DNA of 64,000 bases. It comes from Amycolatopsis arida (GTDB lineage: Bacteria; Actinomycetota; Actinomycetes; Mycobacteriales; Pseudonocardiaceae). The position numbers and the translations under genes were made by a program. This document shows, in pieces, positions 31,713 through 39,377 of this stretch. The notes under the pieces were generated by a model. It worked only from the letters and a program-made list of their open reading frames with translations, had not been told where the DNA came from and searched no databases. Each line of letters begins with the position of its first letter. Position 1 is the first letter of the stretch. The stretch lies in the NCBI RefSeq assembly GCF_900115565.1, contig NZ_FOWW01000013.1:1-64000 (forward strand), given 5' to 3'.

Positions 31713-33470
31713 TCAACTCGTCCCCTCGGTCGGGCCGGGCGGGGTCACGCCGGCGAAGGGCAGGTAGGGCGGCAGCTCGTCGAGCCGGGTCTCCACCGAC
31801 ACCAGGCACGGCCCCGGCAGGGCCGCGGTGTCGGCCAGGAACGTCGCCAGCCCGGGCAGGTCGCGCACGGTCCGCGCGGGCAGCGCCGGGAACAGCGCGG
31901 CGGCGCCGGCGCCGATGTCGCACGGGCGGAACCGGTTGTACGGGCTGCGCAGGCCGTGGAACAGCTCCTCGCGGGAGGCGCACGCGGCGTGGCCGTTGTT
32001 GTTGAGCACCACGAAGGTGACCGGGAGGTCGTGCTCCACCGCGGTGTGCACCTCCATGCCGTGCATGAGGAACGACCCGTCGCCGGCGAGCACGAAGGTG
32101 CGCCGGCCGGTGCCCACCGCCGCCCCGATCCCCGCGCCGTAGCTGAACCCCATGCCGCCCATCCCGAGCGCGAGCAGGTAGTGGCCGGCGCGTGGCGCGG
32201 GCAGGAAGTGCAGCACGCCGCAGCCGGTGTTGCCGGCGTCGGACACCACCACCGCCGTCTCCGGCACCGCGGCCGCGATGGTCTCGACCACCTCGCGCAG
32301 CGCGATCCGGTCCGCGGTGGAGCGTTCGTGCGGAAGGTGGGCCAGGCCGGGGTGCGCCGGCACCGGAGCCGGGCCGTGCTCGGCGACCAGCCGGGTGGTG
32401 ACCGGCGGCAGGGTCACCCCCGGGTCGCCCGGCACGATCACCGGGTCGTCGCGACCGTCCACGAACGGCGGGTCGGGGCCGAAGGACACCACGGTGACGC
32501 CGGTCAGTGCGCCCTCCAGCCCGGCACTGGCCACCTGCGGCAGCCGGGTGCCGACCAGCACACACACGCCGGCCTCGGCGAGCCGGTGCGCCACGCTGGG
32601 ATGCCCGTTGGCGCCGGCCACCCCGACGAAGCGGGGGTCGGTGTTGTCGAAGGCGTCCTTGGCGTCCGGCTCGACGGCGACCAGCGCGCCCGCCGCCGCG
32701 GCGAAGTCGGCCAGCTCGGTCCTGGCACCGGCCAGGACGACCCCGGCGCCGGCGATCACCAGCGGTGGGGTCCCGGCCGCGCGGGCGGCGCCGAGGACCC
32801 GCACCGCGCGCTCGTCCGGCGCGGCGGGCGTGCGGGCGGTGGACGTGGAGTCGGTGGGCGCCGGTGGCACGGAAGTCACGGAAGTCACGGAAGTCACGGA
32901 AGTCACGGAGGGCACGGGCTCGGGGACGCTGGCCCGCTGGACGTCCTTGGGCAGCAGCAGCACCGCCGGCCCGGCGGGCGGGCCCAGCGCCGCGGCCAGC
33001 GCGGTCGGCAGCAGGTCGGTGAGCTCGGCCGCCTTGTCCACCCGCGCGCAGAACCGGGAGACCCGCGCGAACAGCGCGGCCCCGTCGAGCGAACCGGCCA
33101 GCCCGCTCGAGTCCTGGAACGCGCCGCGTCCCTCCAGCGTCGTCGGGGGCTGGCCGACCAGCGCGAGCAGCGGCACCCCCGACGCGTACGCCTCGCCCAG
33201 CGCCGGCACCAGGTTCAGCGCGCCGCCGCCGGAGGTGACCGCCACCGCGGCGAGCCCGGCCCCGGCGCGGGCGTGCCCGCAGGCCATCGCGCCGGCGGAG
33301 AACTCGTGCTTGGCGACCACCGCGCGCGGCGTCCCGGTCCCGCGGGCGATCGCGGTGAAGACGTCCTCGATGTTCGCGCCGTGCATGCCGAAGACGTGCC
33401 GCACGTCCGCGGCCGCGAGGAACGCGACGACGTGCTCGGCCACCGTGCGCGGCCCCGGCTCAGCGGCCAT
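31713..33470 (-). CDS. Thiamine diphosphate-dependent enzyme (acetolactate synthase-like)
   Basis: The 585-residue protein has all three ThDP-enzyme domains. The Pyr domain holds the catalytic Glu in VVAKHEFSAGAMACGHARAG and the QPPTTLEGRGAFQDSSGLAG region. A TPP-middle domain (LVIAGAGVVLAGARTELADF) follows. The PP domain has LAGDGSFLMHGMEVHTAVEH with the Mg/ThDP motif ending LNNNGHAA. It would decarboxylate a 2-oxo acid and transfer the acyl anion to an aldehyde, ketone or thioester. Between Pyr and middle domains is a TSV-repeat linker encoded by a 9-base tandem repeat. It overlaps the aminotransferase by 11 bases, pointing to a joint role in making a starter or amino-ketone. Confidence 0.9.
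   Translation of the reverse strand: MAAEPGPRTVAEHVVAFLAAADVRHVFGMHGANIEDVFTAIARGTGTPRAVVAKHEFSAGAMACGHARAGAGLAAVAVTSGGGALNLVPALGEAYASGVPLLALVGQPPTTLEGRGAFQDSSGLAGSLDGAALFARVSRFCARVDKAAELTDLLPTALAAALGPPAGPAVLLLPKDVQRASVPEPVPSVTSVTSVTSVTSVPPAPTDSTSTARTPAAPDERAVRVLGAARAAGTPPLVIAGAGVVLAGARTELADFAAAAGALVAVEPDAKDAFDNTDPRFVGVAGANGHPSVAHRLAEAGVCVLVGTRLPQVASAGLEGALTGVTVVSFGPDPPFVDGRDDPVIVPGDPGVTLPPVTTRLVAEHGPAPVPAHPGLAHLPHERSTADRIALREVVETIAAAVPETAVVVSDAGNTGCGVLHFLPAPRAGHYLLALGMGGMGFSYGAGIGAAVGTGRRTFVLAGDGSFLMHGMEVHTAVEHDLPVTFVVLNNNGHAACASREELFHGLRSPYNRFRPCDIGAGAAALFPALPARTVRDLPGLATFLADTAALPGPCLVSVETRLDELPPYLPFAGVTPPGPTEGTS
32871..32906. repeat. 9-base tandem repeat inside the ThDP gene
   Basis: Four perfect copies of GGAAGTCAC stand in tandem, with degenerate copies at both ends. 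On the coding strand they give a run of Thr-Ser-Val triplets in an interdomain linker. Because the unit is a multiple of three, copy-number changes would alter linker length without a frameshift. Confidence 0.9.
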
Positions 33471-34644
33471 CGGCGAGCACCTCCGCCAGGATGGTCAGGC
33501 CACGCTCGATCGCCGCCGGCGGCGCGGTGACGCCCAGGCGCAGGCTGGCCCTGGCGTGCGGGAGGTCGCGCAGCCGCGGCAGGAAGAACGGCGCCGAGGG
33601 AGCGACCAGCACGCCGCGGTCGGCGAGCTCGTGGAACAGTTCCCCGGTGGTGGTGCGCAACTCGGGCAGGTGCAGCCAGCGGAACTGTCCGCCGTCGGCG
33701 GTGTGCGTCCGGTACGGCACGGTCAGCCGGTCGGCCAGCACGGCGTCGACCAGCTCGTGCCGCTCCCGGTAGGCCGCCCGCAGCTCGGTCGCGCACAGCT
33801 CCACGAACCGGCCGTCCGCCAGCAGGGTCGCGGCGACCACCTGCACCAGCTGCGGGGGGAAGGTGGCCACCCGCGCCTGCACCTCGGCCAGCTCGGCGAC
33901 GATCGGCGCGGGAGCGAGGACGAACCCGAGCCGCTCGCCGGCCAGCCCGGCCTTGGCGAAGCTCTGCACCAGCACGACGTTGTCGCCCCACGGCAGGCCC
34001 AGCTCGCGGAAGGCGAGCCCGGGGATCGGTGGCGCGTAGGCGTTGTCCAGCACCAGCAGCGCGTCGGCGGCCGCGCACTCCCGGACCAGCCCGGCGAGGA
34101 CGTCGTCGTCGACCACGGTGCCCGCGGGGTTGCCGGGCCGGGACAGGAACACCGCGCCGATCTCGCGGTCGACGGCGCCGGCCGGCGGCAGGTAGCGGAA
34201 CTCGCGCGGGCCCACCTCGCACACCCGCGACGGCACCATCCGGTAGTCGACCTGGGTGGAGGTGCGGTAGCCCGGGTACTCCGGGCCGAACAGGAGCGCC
34301 GCCCGGCCCCGCCGGGCGAGCAGCTCGGACAACGCGTGGAACGCCGCCTGCGCCCCGGGCACGACCAGCACCTCGGCCTCGGTGACCGGCAGGCCGAAGC
34401 GGTCGCGGTAGAGGGCGGCGATCCTGGCCCGCAGCACGGCGTCGCCGCGCACGCCGTGGTACTCGCCGAGCCGCCGGTCCACGTCGGGCCGCGCGAGCGC
34501 CTCGGCGTAGGCCCGCCGGACGGCGGCCCGCAGCGCCGGACGGGCCAGCGGCATCCCGGTCGCCAGGTTGGCCGTCGCCCCGTCGACGTCGAGCAGGTAC
34601 GGGACGATGTCCCGCCACTCCTCGACCCCGCGCACCGCCGTCAT
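33460..34644 (-). CDS. PLP-dependent aminotransferase, class I/II (valine-pyruvate type)
   Basis: The 394-residue fold-type I aminotransferase has EYHGVRGDAVLRARIAALYR, the cofactor ring-stacking and phosphate region VVPGAQAAFHALSEL, GPEYPGY, FLSRPGNPAGTVVDDD, Asp in LLVLDNAYAPP and the Schiff-base Lys in LVQSFAKAGLAGERLGFVLA. The sequence resembles AvtA-like transaminases. It may aminate the product of the adjacent ThDP enzyme or supply a 2-oxo acid. ATG 34644 overlaps the radical SAM stop by four bases. Confidence 0.9.
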   Translation of the reverse strand: MTAVRGVEEWRDIVPYLLDVDGATANLATGMPLARPALRAAVRRAYAEALARPDVDRRLGEYHGVRGDAVLRARIAALYRDRFGLPVTEAEVLVVPGAQAAFHALSELLARRGRAALLFGPEYPGYRTSTQVDYRMVPSRVCEVGPREFRYLPPAGAVDREIGAVFLSRPGNPAGTVVDDDVLAGLVRECAAADALLVLDNAYAPPIPGLAFRELGLPWGDNVVLVQSFAKAGLAGERLGFVLAPAPIVAELAEVQARVATFPPQLVQVVAATLLADGRFVELCATELRAAYRERHELVDAVLADRLTVPYRTHTADGGQFRWLHLPELRTTTGELFHELADRGVLVAPSAPFFLPRLRDLPHARASLRLGVTAPPAAIERGLTILAEVLADGR

Positions 34645-36188
34645 CGGCCGGCCCGGTCGCGATAGTGGTCGACGATCCCGCCCGGGACGTCGATGCGGCC
34701 GATGGGGGAGTAGTCGTAGCGGTCCAGCGGGTCGGCGGCCGGGGTCAGGATCGTCCCGTTCACCTCGGCGACCTTGGCCAGCACCTCGTCACTGGCGAAC
34801 AGGTGCCCGATGCCGTCGACCACCGTGCAGCCGAGGTCGGTCAGGGTGAACCGGCTTTCGTCGATGTCGACCAGGTCCTGCTCGGCCAGCCGATCCAGCA
34901 GCGGGCCGAACAGCTGGCGCCCGTCGACGCCGAACACGCGTTCCAGGTGGTCGAGGTCCACACCACCGGAGCGGATGCCGAACATGATCGAGCGGCGCAG
35001 CCGCTCCTCGGCGGGGAGGGTGTGGCCGCGCCACACCGGCGAGTTCCCGGACTCGACGTCGGCGAGGTAGCGGCCCGTGTCGCAGACGTTGTAGTACTGC
35101 GTGCCACCCACGTAGCCGAAGCTGCTCACCCCGAGGCCGACCAGGTTGTCCTCCTCGATCGCGTCGAACTTGCGCTCCTGCTGTCGCGAGTGGACGGCCC
35201 CCTTCGCGTAGTAGAAGACCGGACCCCTGGTGAACTCGGCGGCGGTCAGCAGGTACTCGGCCATGAAGTGCATCCGCAGCCGGTCGAGCTCGTCCGGGAA
35301 GATCTCCGGCTCGCGGATGTAGTGCCGGGTGATCGGGTCGGACCGCTTGAACATCAGCGGGAAGATGTTGAACTTCGTCAGCCCCAGGCCGAGCAGCTCG
35401 ACGATGGTGTCGTACCAGTTGCGGAGGTTCTGCCGGGGCAGGCCGAAGATCAGGTCGACGTTGACGTTGTCGATCCCGCGGTCGCGCAGCATCTCCAGCA
35501 GCCGGTACACCTCGGCCCTGCCGTGCCCGCGGTTGAGCTTGCGCAGCACGTCCTCGTCCATCGACTGCACGCCGAACACCCAGCGGTTCACCCCGCCCTC
35601 GACCATGGCGTCCAGCCGGTCGGCGTAGTCGGGCTGGCGGACCACGCCGGGGTGCAGCTCGAAGGTGATCTCGGTGTCCGGGGTGGTCGCCACGGTGCGC
35701 CACAGGTCGCTCGCCAGCGCACCGAGTTGGTCGGCGCTCAGGTAGGACGGGGTGCCGCCGCCGAAGTACACCGACGAGGCACACAGCCCACCGGGCGTCC
35801 CGGCGGCGACCGCGGCGCCGGCCATGGCAATCTCCCGGCGCAGCGCGTCGACGTACCGGCCGACCCTCGAGGTCGACGAGTTGATCTCCTTGTGGAAGTG
35901 GCAGAAGGTGCAGTACTGCTCGCAGAAGGGGATGTGCAGGTAGATGTTCTGCGCCGGACTGATCCCGGAGAACACCTCGTCGGCGCCGATGTCGTGCAGG
36001 TACTTCAGCGGTGGGTACGTGCCGATCAAGTAGTATTCGAGTGGCGTGCGGTATACGCCCAGCGCGCGCCAGTCGGTTAATGGGATGGAACGGACTCTCG
36101 CTTCGGCGTATTGTGTCGCCGCCGCGAAGTCCGGTAACCGGTCGCCCCGTTCCGAGGCGGCCGTTGGGAATGCGCCAGAATTGCTCAC
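34641..36188 (-). CDS. HemN-like radical SAM enzyme
   Basis: The 515-residue protein has the 4Fe-4S motif CEQYCTFC (CxxxCxxC) in NIYLHIPFCEQYCTFCHF near residue 105. It continues SSVYFGGGTPSYLSADQLGA, WVFGVQSMDEDVLRKLNRGH and VNVDLIFGLPRQNLRNWYDT, all HemN landmarks, with a winged C-terminal HemN domain. Cluster-borne HemN-like enzymes do methylations and cyclopropanations (C10P, Jaw5) rather than haem synthesis; this is the likely class here. Cysteines outside the motif do not suggest a B12 domain. It is the first gene of the operon, GTG 36188 with AAAGGGG five bases upstream. Confidence 0.9.
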   Translation of the reverse strand: MSNSGAFPTAASERGDRLPDFAAATQYAEARVRSIPLTDWRALGVYRTPLEYYLIGTYPPLKYLHDIGADEVFSGISPAQNIYLHIPFCEQYCTFCHFHKEINSSTSRVGRYVDALRREIAMAGAAVAAGTPGGLCASSVYFGGGTPSYLSADQLGALASDLWRTVATTPDTEITFELHPGVVRQPDYADRLDAMVEGGVNRWVFGVQSMDEDVLRKLNRGHGRAEVYRLLEMLRDRGIDNVNVDLIFGLPRQNLRNWYDTIVELLGLGLTKFNIFPLMFKRSDPITRHYIREPEIFPDELDRLRMHFMAEYLLTAAEFTRGPVFYYAKGAVHSRQQERKFDAIEEDNLVGLGVSSFGYVGGTQYYNVCDTGRYLADVESGNSPVWRGHTLPAEERLRRSIMFGIRSGGVDLDHLERVFGVDGRQLFGPLLDRLAEQDLVDIDESRFTLTDLGCTVVDGIGHLFASDEVLAKVAEVNGTILTPAADPLDRYDYSPIGRIDVPGGIVDHYRDRAGR

Positions 36189-36402
36189 CAGGACCCCTTT
36201 GTGTGCTGCCGGCGCCGCGTGCGTCCGCCGTGGGCGTGTCCCGCCACGAGGCGTGCTTCGGTCGCCGATCAGGGCGATGAGCTGCGCTGGCCACCGCCCG
36301 ATGGCCTGGAACCCGTCCCGGAACGAGCCGCCGTAGGGCAGGCGTGGTGCCGGTTGCGGCTCGCGACCGATTCCAGTGGTGAATGGAAGATGTCCGTTAT
36401 GA

Positions 36403-36471
36403 CCCCAGTTTCCCCAGTGTGTACTGTTCCCCAGTTTCTTCCCGGGTTTCCCCGGTTGTGTTCGCCCGGTT
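36403..36471. promoter_or_regulatory. Iterated CCCCAGTT-type repeats in the divergent control region
   Basis: Six related octamers lie in 69 bases: CCCCAGTT at 36403 and 36429, CCCCAGTG at 36412, CCCGGGTT at 36441, CCCCGGTT at 36450 and GCCCGGTT at 36464. Two pairs are nine bases apart. They lie between the radical SAM operon and the P450 promoter in an otherwise gene-free 482-base gap. This looks like a multi-site operator for a pathway regulator, but no regulator gene is in the cluster. Confidence 0.55.
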
Positions 36472-36545
36472 GGCAGTGCTGGTCCGAAGCTAGCACGCGC
36501 CGAGAAATGACGTCAAGGTGACGCATTCGGCTGGTCGGGTGTTTC

Positions 36546-36575
36546 TTGACGGGTCGATCGGGGGCCGGTTAGCCT
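36546..36575 (+). promoter_or_regulatory. P450 promoter
   Basis: TTGACG (36546-36551) and TAGCCT (36570-36575) are 18 bases apart, in the correct direction 95 bases before the P450 start. It lies about 75 bases beyond the repeat array. Confidence 0.6.
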
Positions 36576-36670
36576 CGAATCCGGCCGAGCGGACCGAAAA
36601 ATTGTTTTTCGTATTTCCGCGGCGAGGTGTCGGCGGGGTGGTCCCGCGTGGGGTGGTGAGGAGGCCAGGA

Positions 36671-37990
36671 GTGAGTTCCAGCCAACCGGGGGCGGCCGGC
36701 GCCGCCCGGTGCCCGGTGTCCGGGGTGGCCGCGGGGTTCGACCCGTTCACCGCCGAGTACCAGGACGACCCCGCCGGCACGCTGCGGGCGGCCCGCGATT
36801 CGGAGCCGGTCTTCCACAGCCCCGAGCTCGACCACTGGGTGGTCACCCGGTACGCCGACGTGCGGGCGGTGTTCGCCGACCACCGCCGGTTCTCCGCGGC
36901 CAACGCGCTGGACCCGATCACCCCGCTCGGCGCGGCGGCCAGGGCCCGCCTCGCCCGCTACGGCTTCGCGCCGGGGCCGGTGCTGGTGAACGAGGACGAG
37001 CCGGTGCACCGGCGCCGCCGGCGGGCGCTCGCCCCGCCGCTCGCCGCCGAGCGGGTGGCTCGGCTCGAGGGGCGCGTTCGGGACCTGGTGACCCGGTACG
37101 TGGACCGGTTCGTCGCCCGCGGGCACGCCGACCTGGTCGACGACCTGCTGTGGGACGTGCCGGCCATCGTCGGGCTGCTGGTCACCGGCGTGCCGGACGA
37201 GGACATCGACCGCGCCCGGAACTACGCCATCAAGATGGGCCTGTTCACCTGGGGCAGGGCCGACGACGAGCACCAGGTCGAGATCGCCGAGCAGGTGGGC
37301 CGCTGGTGGCGGCTGTCCGGGGAGCTGGTGGACCGGCTCAAGCGCGAGGGCGGCGAGGGCTGGGTGCCCACCGCGATCGACGTGCACCGGCGCGACCCGG
37401 AGCTGGTGGGCGACAACCACCTGCAGAACATGATGATGAGCGGGCTGGTCGCGGCGCACGAGACCACCACCAACGCCGCCGGCAACGCGCTGCGGCACCT
37501 GCTGGCCCGGCCGGCGGCGTGGGCGGCGCTGTGCGCGGACCCCGCCGCCATCCCCAACGCCGTCGAGGAGTGCCTGCGGTTCGCGCCGTCCGTGTTGTGC
37601 TGGCGGCGGCGGGCGCGCGTCGACGTCGAGGTGGGCGGCGTCACCATCCCCGCCGGCGCCGCCGTACTACTGGTGATGGCCTCCGGCAACCGTGACGAGG
37701 CCGCCTTCACCGATCCCGACACGCTGGACATCACGCGGTCGAACGCCAAGCGGCACCTGGCCTTCGGCACCGGCAACCACGCGTGCCTCGGCGCCCCGCT
37801 GGCCCGGCTGGAGCTGCGGGTGATCCTCGAGGAGCTGACCCGGCGGCTGCCGCACGCCCGGCTGGTCGAGGGGCAGGACTTCGGCTACCTGCCCAACGCG
37901 TCGTTCCACGGCCCGCGGCACCTGCGGGTCGAGTGGGACCCCGCGGCGAACCCGCTGCCCGCCGACCGGCCGCGGGGCCATCGCGGTTGA
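36671..37990 (+). CDS. Cytochrome P450
   Basis: The 439-residue soluble bacterial P450 has the I-helix motif GLVAAHETTTNAAGNALRHL (AxxET-T), the K-helix ExxR in VEECLRFAPSV and the haem loop FGTGNHACLGAPLARLELRV with the Cys ligand. It would hydroxylate, epoxidise or otherwise oxidise the cluster product, using ferredoxin partners encoded elsewhere. GTG 36671 is preceded by AGGA; the frame is open to 36518 but without P450 content. It is the first gene of the rightward pair with the flavoprotein at 38031. Confidence 0.93.
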   Translation: MSSSQPGAAGAARCPVSGVAAGFDPFTAEYQDDPAGTLRAARDSEPVFHSPELDHWVVTRYADVRAVFADHRRFSAANALDPITPLGAAARARLARYGFAPGPVLVNEDEPVHRRRRRALAPPLAAERVARLEGRVRDLVTRYVDRFVARGHADLVDDLLWDVPAIVGLLVTGVPDEDIDRARNYAIKMGLFTWGRADDEHQVEIAEQVGRWWRLSGELVDRLKREGGEGWVPTAIDVHRRDPELVGDNHLQNMMMSGLVAAHETTTNAAGNALRHLLARPAAWAALCADPAAIPNAVEECLRFAPSVLCWRRRARVDVEVGGVTIPAGAAVLLVMASGNRDEAAFTDPDTLDITRSNAKRHLAFGTGNHACLGAPLARLELRVILEELTRRLPHARLVEGQDFGYLPNASFHGPRHLRVEWDPAANPLPADRPRGHRG

Positions 37991-38030
37991 GACCGACCGC
38001 GGCCGACCCGCCGCGGCAGAGAGGAGAGCC

Positions 38031-39377
38031 ATGGCCACCCCGATCGCGGTCGTCGGCGCGGGCGTCGCCGGTCTGTGCACCGCGCTGCTGCTCGCCCGCC
38101 AGGGGCGCGACGTCGACCTCCTCGACCGGGACACCCCGCCCCCGGACGAGCTGGCCGAGCTGGGGGAGTGGCAGCGCCCCGGCACCCCGCAGGCCCAGCA
38201 CCCGCACGTCTACCTGGGACTGTTCCGCCGGCTGCTTCGGGAGAACCTGCCCGACGTGCACGGCGACCTGCTCGCGGGCGGCATCGAGGAGCTGCCGTTC
38301 TCCGGGAACCTTCCCGGCGCGGAGGAGGATCTGGTGATGATGGCGGCCCGGCGGAGCACCCTGGAGTGGGCGCTGCACCGGGCGCTGCGCAAGGAGCACC
38401 AGATCCGGTACCGGCCCGGGGTGTCGGTCCAGGCCGTCGAGGTCGCCGGCGGGCGGGTGCGCGGCCTGCGCACGGCGCGGGGCGTGGCCGAGTACGACGT
38501 CGTCGTCGACGCGACCGGGGCGCGGTCGCGGTTGGCGGTGCCGTTCCGCGGGGTTGTCGCCGAGGCCGAGTGCGGCAAGGTCTACAACACGCGGTTCTAC
38601 CGGCTGCGGCCCGGCGTGCCGCGGCCACCGCTGCGGTACGGGTCGGTGACCGTGGTGGACGGCCTGGGCTACGGCGCGGCGCTGTTCTGCCACGACCTCG
38701 GCTACTTCTCCATCGACATCGGGCGGCTGCCGGAGGACGAGACGCTGAAGCGGCTGCGCGACCCGGACGCGTTCGAGCGGGTGGTGGCGCTGTTCGCGGC
38801 GTTCCGGCCGTGGACCGAGCACTGCGCGCCGGTGGGCGAGGTGGTGCCGATGGCCGGGCTGCGCAACGTGCTGTACGACCTCGCCGACGATGCCCCGGTT
38901 GGGTACTTCCCGGTGGGCGACACGGTGTGCGTGACCGATCCGACGTTCGGCCGCGGGATGGCGCTCGCGCTCGCCCAGGCGGTGCCGCTGGCCCGGGCGC
39001 TGGCCGCCGGCGGGGGTGGGGCCGACCTGAACCGGCGGACCACCGCGGCGGCGGTCGAGCTGACCCGGCCGTGGTTCGACGACGTCGTGCTACAGGACCG
39101 GGCCCGCACCGCGCTGTGGCGGGCGGCGGTGGCCGGGCGGCCGTGGCAGGACCTGCTGCCGGGCATGCCGCCGAACCCGTTCCTGATGATCGACGCGGAG
39201 GACCGGGACCCCGAGCTCGGGCTGCTCGGCCGGCGCTACGTCAGCATGCTGCACGGCACCCTCGACACCGCGGACGTGCGCCGGCGGATCGCCGCGGTGG
39301 CGGACTCGCCGGCGCCGGGCCAGGCGCCCGCGCACGCGCCGTCCTACCCGGCCATCGTCGAGGCGTTGGCCGGCTAG
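38031..39377 (+). CDS. FAD-dependent monooxygenase/oxidoreductase
   Basis: The 448-residue flavoprotein has the GxGxxG fold IAVVGAGVAGLCTALLLARQ. The segment RPGTPQAQHPHVYLGLFRRL, typical of group A monooxygenases close to polyether epoxidases and geranylgeranyl-reductase-like enzymes, follows. Then come VVDATGARSRLAVPF and the FAD motif GYFPVGDTVCVTDPTFGRGM. It may epoxidise or hydroxylate the product; a dehydrogenase role is possible. AGAGGAGAG precedes the ATG. Its TAG stop overlaps the stop of the convergent MFS gene at the palindromic CTAG. Confidence 0.85.
   Translation: MATPIAVVGAGVAGLCTALLLARQGRDVDLLDRDTPPPDELAELGEWQRPGTPQAQHPHVYLGLFRRLLRENLPDVHGDLLAGGIEELPFSGNLPGAEEDLVMMAARRSTLEWALHRALRKEHQIRYRPGVSVQAVEVAGGRVRGLRTARGVAEYDVVVDATGARSRLAVPFRGVVAEAECGKVYNTRFYRLRPGVPRPPLRYGSVTVVDGLGYGAALFCHDLGYFSIDIGRLPEDETLKRLRDPDAFERVVALFAAFRPWTEHCAPVGEVVPMAGLRNVLYDLADDAPVGYFPVGDTVCVTDPTFGRGMALALAQAVPLARALAAGGGGADLNRRTTAAAVELTRPWFDDVVLQDRARTALWRAAVAGRPWQDLLPGMPPNPFLMIDAEDRDPELGLLGRRYVSMLHGTLDTADVRRRIAAVADSPAPGQAPAHAPSYPAIVEALAG

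Noticed and set aside
32871-32906. Tandem repeats considered as a CRISPR-like array
   Set aside because: Units are 9 bases with no spacers and lie in frame inside a ThDP enzyme gene.
34641-36188. Radical SAM gene as hemN/hemW of haem synthesis
   Set aside because: It leads a secondary-metabolite operon and carries no haem gene neighbours; HemN-like cluster enzymes are the better fit, though only phylogeny can settle it.
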